Part shown: in pieces, positions 56,691-64,000 of the stretch
Position numbering within the stretch: the stretch's first letter is position 1
Layout: each line of letters starts with the position of its first letter
From: Nectonema munidae
Lineage: Eukaryota; Nematomorpha; Nectonematoida; Nectonematidae
Assembly: GCA_030549495.1 (NCBI GenBank)
Contig: JAUIRK010000043.1
Span: 434,001-498,000, forward strand
DNA: 64,000 nucleotides
Reading direction: 5' to 3'
The notes under the pieces: generated by a model
What the model saw: the letters and a program-made list of their open reading frames with translations, nothing else
Told to the model about the DNA's origin: nothing
Database searches by the model: none
Program-made: the position numbers and the translations under genes

Positions 56691-58149
56691 ATGTGAAAAT
56701 TTAAAGAGGGTTACATATTCCAATTTTTATTCATGCCTTCTCAGCAACATTTTCTTTACATTTATTATTTAAAACTGAATATTTAAAGTGTAAAATCAAT
56801 CAGAATAATTAATAAACCCTAAAATTTTAATTCAACTCATATTTCACAAGGTTAAGGGAGAAGACTCTAAACATTTGTGTACTCTATAAATTCTATAATT
56901 TCGTATACGAATGTATATGGAATTGGGTTCTGAAATATTGGATAGAAATAATAATCAGCCAAAAATGTGTTTGAAACCCTGTTTTCGACTATTTGATGAC
57001 AAAATACTTAAACTGAATCTCTTTGGTCATTAAGATTTTGAGCGAAAGCATAAGAGATTTTCTAAATCTAATTAAAAATAAATAGATGAGTGGAGCTGAG
57101 TGATTGAAAAGACGTGAAAATTATTAAAAATATTTACAAAAATAGTAAAAAGTCTTTATTTAAAATTTCTTAAAAACTTTTATACAGGAAATTGTTGAGA
57201 TATGTGCTCACATAAAATAAAAAAAACATTATTGGTATTGTTTCAAGAAATTATACTTTTTTGAATTGAAATTATACAATACACATTTCAAAGTTTAAAT
57301 AAATATAAAACTCAACTGAAGAATAGCCAGCCTAAAAATTTCTCTTCTGAAGAATAGCCAACTCAGAATTGTTGGGGTGGTTGTTCTTCATATGATCCTA
57401 TATTTTAGCTATTGACCGGGGGAGGAGGGTGACGAGTTGCTGAGATTGAAGTAAAGTGCGTAAGGAGAAACTTTACAAGGGAAAAAAGAGGCAGATTAGT
57501 GTATATATAATATGAAGTGGTGTGAATATGTTACTTATAATATGATAGAATATAGTATTCTTTTAAGAAATTTAAAGACCTTTTACCATTTCTATTACCC
57601 TTTTCTATTTGAAAAAACACAGTTAGTACATGAAAAAATATTAAAATAATAAGTATTTTGAAAAAAAAAATTGTGTTTGAATATAAAAATTCTAGGTGTC
57701 AAATTTCAAAAATGATTCGTAGCATGTGTTACGGATTGAGAAAAAAAAGTTGGAATATAGCAAGAATTACTCTTCTTCTTACGCTGATTTGAGTTTTGGT
57801 CCACGTTTAACATTTATTTTCAATAAACGATTTACTGGTTCTATGATAAACAATTAAGTGATTTTTCTACAACATAATGTCAACTTAATGATGGTGATGA
57901 TGGTGGTTGTGTTTTGTTTAGTGTCTGTGATGATGAAGTACTGGATAATAACAATGATATAAGTAACCTATAAAAGAATCTGGGAAAGCTTGTGTTGTAT
58001 CCATGTCAATTAGAACAATGTTAGTGACAGAGGATAGGCAAGAATTTCTAGCTGATGATACTTTTTTCTAATTACGTTGGAAGAAGAAGCGAGAAGGACT
58101 TGTGTGCCACGATACCATAGAAAAGGAATGTTAAGGGAAAAAGCAGAAA
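56691..58149. other. Non-coding, upstream of a possible gene
   Basis: No gene seen. A unit CTGAAGAATAGCCA occurs twice at 57317 and 57349. A GGTGATGATGGTGG run lies near 57892-57908. The part from about 57990 is less AT-rich than the rest. Confidence 0.35.
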
Positions 58150-58251
58150 ATGACTTACAGCTTTTCTATCGCGCCACTTCTTCTTCTTTTTGCACTGCTT
58201 CCAGCCGGTTTCTTCTTTGAGCTAAATGTCAAAGAAGTGCCTCTTCTTCTT
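58150..58251 (+). CDS. Possible first coding exon with signal peptide
   Basis: ATG at 58150 (AGAAAATGA context, A at -3) opens MTYSFSIAPLLLLFALLPAG, a good signal peptide, then FFFELNVKEVPLLL. The frame meets a GTGAGT donor exactly at a codon boundary (58252). The region is clearly less AT-rich than its surroundings. No downstream exon was recognised in the remaining 5.7 kb, so the family is unknown. The minus strand also has a strong donor here (GTAAGT at 58158-58153), so the patch could instead be a minus-strand 5' UTR exon, perhaps of the chitinase gene. Confidence 0.35.
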
Positions 58252-59117
58252 GTGAGTGGATAGCAGCGCACTACCACAAAGAATAGGGATATTTCTCTGC
58301 AACACTGAAAGCGCTACTCTTCATATTACACTTCTCTACCTTTCTTCCCATGAAAGGACAATTTTGTTTTTCATCCATTTTAAATAATATTTGAATTTTT
58401 GGATTGTCAGGTGAGGATATCGATTTATTTAATTTCAGACATCAAGCTTATATATAAAACATTTCTCTATTGCTCTTCGTAGCAACCGTAATTTTATTCT
58501 TTTCTCTAAAGCCCATTGCACACACAGAATTTTCACAAAACAATTAAAATCAAGTTTTAGTTCTCATGTTTTGCAATTAAAGTATTTCTAATTATTTCCA
58601 CGATTGATAATAATTGCATGTTACTCTTATAATATTTATATCGTTTAACAATTTCTCTTTTCATTTGTACTTATAATCTCTCCACATGTCTGCTATAACA
58701 TACAATGAGGATATCTTTCTCTCATATATTTCGATGAGATATTCATCCTAACGGCTTTTCAAACTTTTTGCGTATTTCACTAATTTTCACATTTAAAATT
58801 CAAAAACATAATAATTAATTTTATTTTTTTTTAAATAATGCTATTTTTCTTTTAATATTTTGTTTTATTAATTTTGGTATATTTTTTGTGATCATTCTTC
58901 TTCTTCTTCTTCTTACCCTCATTATATTCCTCCACTATCTATGTTATAAAACACTTTTTTTGTTTTTTTTGACATTTGAAAAAAAGTCCTTTCTTCCTTA
59001 TAAGATAAACATTATGTTCGTTATGCATCTTAAAGGAAGAGATTATAATATTAATTTCAACGTTTCCGTAAAATAAATATATATTGATTTTCTAAGTTAT
59101 CATTTTTCAATGTAGCG
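58252..59117. other. Non-coding, no gene seen
   Basis: AT-rich. Contains a (TTC)n run at about 58896-58912. The 62-codon ORF at 58888 is Leu/Phe-rich simple sequence. Confidence 0.35.
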
Positions 59118-60112
59118 TAGCTGTTAAAAGGTAACATATGATTTTCTATATTTACATTATAAAAATAATGAATAAAAAAATATTATACAAAAATAATATT
59201 TTGCTTATAATTAATATACTTATTCTACCACTCAATTTGATGAAATGACCATTTATATTTAAATTTCACAAAGAAAAATTTCTAAAATTTTCAATTGACC
59301 ATAAAATTTTAGAAACTTATAAATTTCATGTAAACAGGCTGTAAGCGGATCTAGAAATAAATACCCACTGGTGATTTTATAAATTTTTTTGTAAATTAAA
59401 CTTTTTTTGTATAATAATCTATATACGAAAGCATTATGAATGAGTCTATGAAAAAATCACCGTCGAAAATGCCCTGACTTAAGAACTAGATTACTAGCTA
59501 TAAGTAATCAAGCAACTTACTAAGTCGCTAAAAATAAATATATTTATATTTAAAATATCGAAAACTTTATAAAAATAATTGCAAATGATTTCTTCCTAGC
59601 GATTTTTTTCCTTCCGCTATGGGAATGAATGTTATGTAATTGTATTCCACAATGGTTTTAAATCAAAACTTAGAGATCTAAAGTCCAACTTTTCTTTCAG
59701 AAAAGTTATATTTTTTCCTGAAATTGTTGATGAATTAGTAACTTTTTTTCTAAATAATCTAATTGAAATTAATAATATTTGAGAGGACACTTTAAAATTT
59801 TATGATCCAAACGTTTTAGCTACGTATGGCTTTTTAAGAAAAAAAGATTATACATGGTAGTAAAGAGGGAAGATAAGAGCAGCCATCTTTCGTAATATGG
59901 CTGAATGAAGATAAAGGGGAAGCATATTTATGGTCAATTGAAAATTTTAGAAATTTTTCTTTGTGAAATTTAAATATAAATGGTCATTTCACCAAATTGA
60001 GTGGTAGAATAAGTATATTAATTATAAGCAAAATATTATTTTTGTATAATATTTTTTATTCATTATTTTTATAATGTAAATATAGAAAATCATATGTTAC
60101 CTTTTACAGCTA
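59118..60112. mobile_element. Long-terminal-inverted-repeat DNA element, young
   Basis: 59118-59305 and 59927-60112 are reverse complements over about 186 bp. I count only one substitution and two single-base length differences. The ends read TAGCTGTTAAAAGGTAAC and GTTACCTTTTACAGCTA, so a TA target duplication is possible. The 620-bp interior has one stretch free of stops (about 59660-59780, reading KLRDLKSNFSFRKVIFFPEI), which may be a transposase remnant, but I do not recognise it. Confidence 0.85.
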
Positions 60113-62820
60113 CATATAAAAATGGGTGTAGGGATGTGGAATGTCAGATCGTTTTTTAAACGGTAAACTGCCATAACTCTCTTCATCACCGAATAGCAAT
60201 GCCCAAAGAATGGCAGTTTTTCTTCTCTAAAAATTAAATTATGAATTTTTTTTACTGTTCTTATCATCTTTAAAAAGTGGCTTTACTTTTTACTCTAAAC
60301 ATTCAAATTGTTGTTGAGATTGAGCGTATAATTTGAAAGTAATTAATTTCACACTCTCATGATCCAAGAAAAGTTTTCTTCGCGCCTAACTTAATTCTAT
60401 GTGTAAAAAATGAAAATTTTGAACACTTTTATTTAGGTGTCAAGATTAATTGACAGGTGGCGTGAGTTATTGACAGTTGGACAGCTTTAAAATTTGAGAT
60501 TAATTCTAAGCCTTCTGTACTCTAATCTATAGTGCGAAACGTTCATGGCGCGTTCCCACCGCTTAAACCCAACATATCATACTAACGGGCCGCTGGCTTG
60601 TATATAATAACTCAAAAAACTTTAAATTTGTGAAAGGCAACGTGTTGTAAGACTGAAGCTACAATGTTAAAACTTTGATGCAAGATGAACTTTGTAATAG
60701 TATATAGTATCTTTATTATTAAAAGTTTCATGAAATACATACAACATATAATGAATGCACACAAATAAAATGAAAAAAGTAGAATAAACTCTAGTCAGTG
60801 AACTCGATGACTAAATGCAATAAAATAAATAAAAGAAGTAACTTCCCACTTGAAGACACTAACCCTGGAAAATAGGAAATGTATAGGCGAATATTAACAA
60901 TGCCTAAGGAGTTGGCCGCACAATGAACAAAAAATGAACATGATTAAGAAGAAAAAAAGGATGAACATTGTAAACATGTAAAAATTTTGTTTTTAGAAAA
61001 ATGGCGCTAAACTTTGGCTAACTCCCTACTCCAGCCTATACGAAGCCATGAAAATAGACATCCTACTACTTTACTTGTGTCACCTTTTTTCTCTGGATTT
61101 ATATGTAAGACACTTAAAATATTTCAAATTGTCCACCTCCTTTATAATTAGAGTGTTTACCCTCTTTCAAATTTCTAATTTTTTCTTAGTCCATTCATTC
61201 CTTAATATATCCTGGCAACAACAAAAAAAGTGACCTTCACTTACACATGAGTGACATTGATTTAATGGAGCATTTTGGTGTTGAATCTCATGATCAAGGT
61301 TATTTTCATTTTATTTTTACAAGAATGCCTACTATTCAATCAAAAGTTTGGTTTTAACAATCCAGGGACTTACCTAAAATCGTGTTAATTAATACACAAA
61401 ATGAAAAGACAACATCTAGAACCACTATTATACTATTTTAGAAGTCAAAATTCAACTCTTTTTTCGTTTATGCCTTAATTCAATGAAGTAAACAACTAAA
61501 AAATTTTTTTTTTGAAACCTACCTACCTGTTGTGGCACCCTAGTGGAGCTAAGCTCTTCTTGCTACGTCACTGCAACGATGCCATTTTCAAATATTAACT
61601 CAAAATATCTATATTATCAACATAAAAAAAAGTTAAAAAGGTTAAGTCTTTACTTTTGTATTCTTCTTTTCCATATTTAGCAATTATAATGTTTAAACGA
61701 TTTCTATATGTTTTTTTTCTTCCACACATTGATGCGATTACCACAGGCAACATCGCCTTTTTTCGTTTAATAAAATTATGCTATGTTAAATATCGTGGTA
61801 TATGATGCAACCATTTATATTTTTAAATATGGTTCTGTTTTTTTTTTGTACATTTCTATCTACATCTCTTATAATAGTATGTACGAGTTGCAACCAAAAT
61901 GCCCTTTAAGATTTTGTCCGCAAAGTAGTTCCAATAATTACGTACTTAAATGTAATTTTTTTTTAGGAATTATAAACTTTTCCCATGGCAGTTCTAAGGT
62001 TTTCTTCGATGTACATTTTACCCGTGTATACAACGGAGATATACATATATAGTTATAATGATATAATAGTAGTACATTTTTTACTTTGCTCTTAAAGGTA
62101 TTGAAAACTTTTATTTGTAAATAATGACTTTTATAAAAGTTTGTTTGTCTTATTAGTTTACTATAATTGAGTCGTTTATTTTAAATATAATTTTTGAATC
62201 TTAAATATTTAACTTTAAATTATTTCTTTTGTTAGTTTTTAAAAAACAAGTTGTCTTCTATAATAAGTAGTTTTGGAGATTTGAAACCGCTTGTAGAATT
62301 TATGAATTTTCTTTTAGAGTAAGTGGTTTTGCACTTCTCAAAAATTTAGCTACAATAATACAAATAAAAGGATGTCCTTTTTAGCAAGTATTAAAAATCA
62401 AAAACGATTTTGAAATCAAAGCAAAGTTTTTTGACTGATATTTTTGGTTTTATTTGTCTGGAAAATATCCACTTCTCGAAAAAGATGCCTCATTTTTAAC
62501 ATCAATTTTTTTCTTCAACATACTTCTGTGAATTAGCATTCTCGAATGTAAATATGATGAAAAATAACTATGGGTTTACTTTAAACAGACCTACTTTTAG
62601 ATCGTTTCTCAAGAACAGCACAAAGTAATTAGAAACCTAATTTTAAAAATTTAACTATTAATTGTTATTAATAAATCTTAAAAATATTAAAATTTCTATT
62701 TGTTTTTTTTTATTTTTTTATCCTTACTTATAGTCATTTAAAATTTATTTGCCATTTGATCTTTCTTTTTACAAAAAATTGCTCCTCTTTTATTAGAGTA
62801 TGGGCATCACAGAAACAGGC
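60113..62820. other. Non-coding with a LINE tail
   Basis: No gene recognised. 61520-61574 contains a minus-strand CAGTGACGTAGCAAG that resembles a hAT end without a partner. See the separate entry for 61725-61795. Confidence 0.35.
61725..61795 (+). mobile_element. CR1-type LINE tail fragment
   Basis: ATTGATGCGAT, then TTTTTTCGTTTAATAAAATT and ATGCTATGTTAAAT align with the 3' end of the LINE at 43790-45210 (ATTGATGCGAT, TTTTTTCGCTTAATAAATTT, ATGTTATGATATG). Only the 3' UTR survives. Confidence 0.6.
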
Positions 62821-62901
62821 CAATTCTGCCTCAAGACAATTCGGCATGTAAATATATTGATAGTGATATTGCCTATGCCAAATTGTGCAAAGGCAGAATT
62901 G
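62821..62901 (+). ncRNA. Strong hairpin, possible miRNA-like precursor
   Basis: 62821-62847 pairs with 62875-62901 at 22 of 27 positions: ten pairs at the base (CAATTCTGCC/GGCAGAATTG), a 4-by-4 internal loop, then CAATT and GGCAT blocks, closed by a 27-nt loop. The sequence just 3' (AATTGTCTTGA at 62899) also pairs perfectly with 62831-62841, giving an alternative fold. The size fits a small-RNA precursor, but a tiny foldback element is equally possible. Confidence 0.35.
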
Positions 62902-64000
62902 TCTTGAAGCCGAAATTGTACTTGAACCGACAGCGCTAATAGCATAGACCTTGTTAATTAAAAATTGAATGAAATTAGCCAAAGTGATTATTAATCAAAA
63001 TTTATTAAACTTACATTCAGTTATTGTAGCTTGATAAAAGTAGAAATTTTTGGACAATTATACTTTTAAAATTTAAAAGACACTTAATGTTCATCAATGT
63101 TTTTGTGAAGAATAAATAAACATTTCAAAAATTAAGAATATAAATGTGTACTAGACGATGAATAATAACCAAATTTGAATTACAAAGAAAAGTATGACTT
63201 AAAATATAAACAAATCCAATTTTAGCACTCTTTATTTTTCTCTCAATATCATTTCTATGGCCATACTCAAATGAATATTTGAGATTATTTGATAAAGAAA
63301 ATGCAGAAAAGAGTATAAAGATTATGCAATTAATTTGGAATCATATTTGTATATCAGACATGACGTTTCTTCAACGCAAAGTATTGTTTTGACCTGAAAA
63401 CCTCTATTCAGTCTCTAATTAAATTTAAAAAGGGAATGTTCTTCCTTCATTTCTTATGTTCGTTGAATAGTAAATTATTCATAAAACTACTTCAATATTA
63501 TTTTAAGCCATTGCTCTGTTCTGTATTCCTTTCCTAAGGTGATTAGTTTTTTTATCCTTTTCATTGGTTTAACTAAACCTATTGTATATTATTGAATCAA
63601 TATTTACATTAGACAAAATAAACAGTTTAGCTTCTTTTAGCAAATCTTTAGTGTATTAGAGAGTGGCAGCAAAATTATAGCCAATAATATATATATATAT
63701 TTTTTAAATGTCTTAAGCCCTCAAATCTATATACACGCATGGAACAACTATTATTTTCTTAAAAGGAAAAATTCAAACACATCAAAAGGCCTTCTTAAAA
63801 TATTATTTGATTTGTATTTAATATTGATGAGATACTAAGTCTCTATATGCTGGTGGTATATTATATGCGTTTTGCCTATTTTCCTTCACACACCTTGTTT
63901 TCTTGGGTTATTCTGTTTACGTAGATAACCCTCACCCCCGATTTTAGTCAATTAATTCTCGTAAAAAAGGGTGGATTAAACACGAGTGTTTACGGTAATT
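62902..64000. other. Non-coding to window end
   Basis: AT-rich, no gene or repeat that I can support. A (TA)n run lies near 63687-63700. Confidence 0.4.

Noticed and set aside
61520-61582. hAT end CAGTGACGTAGC (minus)
   Set aside because: No second terminus or 8-bp duplication recognised.
1-64000. tRNA or rRNA genes
   Set aside because: No conserved tRNA B-box or rRNA core sequences noticed on either strand by reading; a tRNAscan or Infernal run could overturn this.

Overview
This is an AT-rich piece of animal nuclear DNA with long introns, GT-AG splice sites and many degenerate transposons. An arthropod fits best, and the mix of piggyBac and CR1-type LINEs with a transposon-swollen GH18 chitinase would suit a parasitic copepod such as a sea louse. 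That species guess is inference; nothing in the sequence fixes it. No rRNA, tRNA, CRISPR, LTR retroelement or Polinton was recognised. The backbone of the window is one minus-strand gene, a family 18 chitinase. I reconstructed it from eight short exons spread over about 39 kb (50337 down to 11005). All seven exon junctions agree in reading phase, and the product is a complete 389-residue secreted enzyme with signal peptide, DxxDxDxE catalytic motif and C-terminal Trp, but no chitin-binding domain. A minus-strand netrin exon (signal-like segment plus start of the laminin N-terminal domain) lies at 2927-3289, with the rest of that gene to the left of the window. An exon-like ORF at 9070-9242 (minus) and a signal-peptide-like exon at 58150-58251 (plus) are possible parts of other genes. 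Layout from left to right: 1-9000 holds a small MITE, the netrin exon and a decayed piggyBac (4431-6730) sitting exactly between two copies of a ~137-bp direct repeat. 11005-50337 is the chitinase gene. Its introns contain, in order, a CR1 tail, a pogo-type MITE, a younger piggyBac with clean TTAA ends (13676-16977), a broken transposase-like gene (19172-20750), two hAT-type MITEs with 8-bp target duplications, and a large composite element (about 29500-36099) holding a LINE. They then contain a second fragment of the transposase-like gene, an old LINE (37490-40640), and a LINE (41765-48755) split by a second copy of the composite element (43489-47878), which itself holds another LINE. 52722-56690 is a near full-length CR1-like LINE on the minus strand. 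59118-60112 is a recent long-inverted-repeat element, and 62821-62901 is a strong hairpin. The most unusual item is the composite element family seen twice, in opposite orientations, in chitinase introns. Its marks are TTAA target duplication, CCCTAT(T/C)AGTGACG ends, a long poly-G/poly-C tract near one end, and two different internal ~150-bp tandem arrays. For the 43489-47878 copy, removing the element with one TTAA restores the interrupted LINE reading frame exactly, which fixes its boundaries. It behaves like a non-autonomous piggyBac-type element, but I do not recognise it as a named family.
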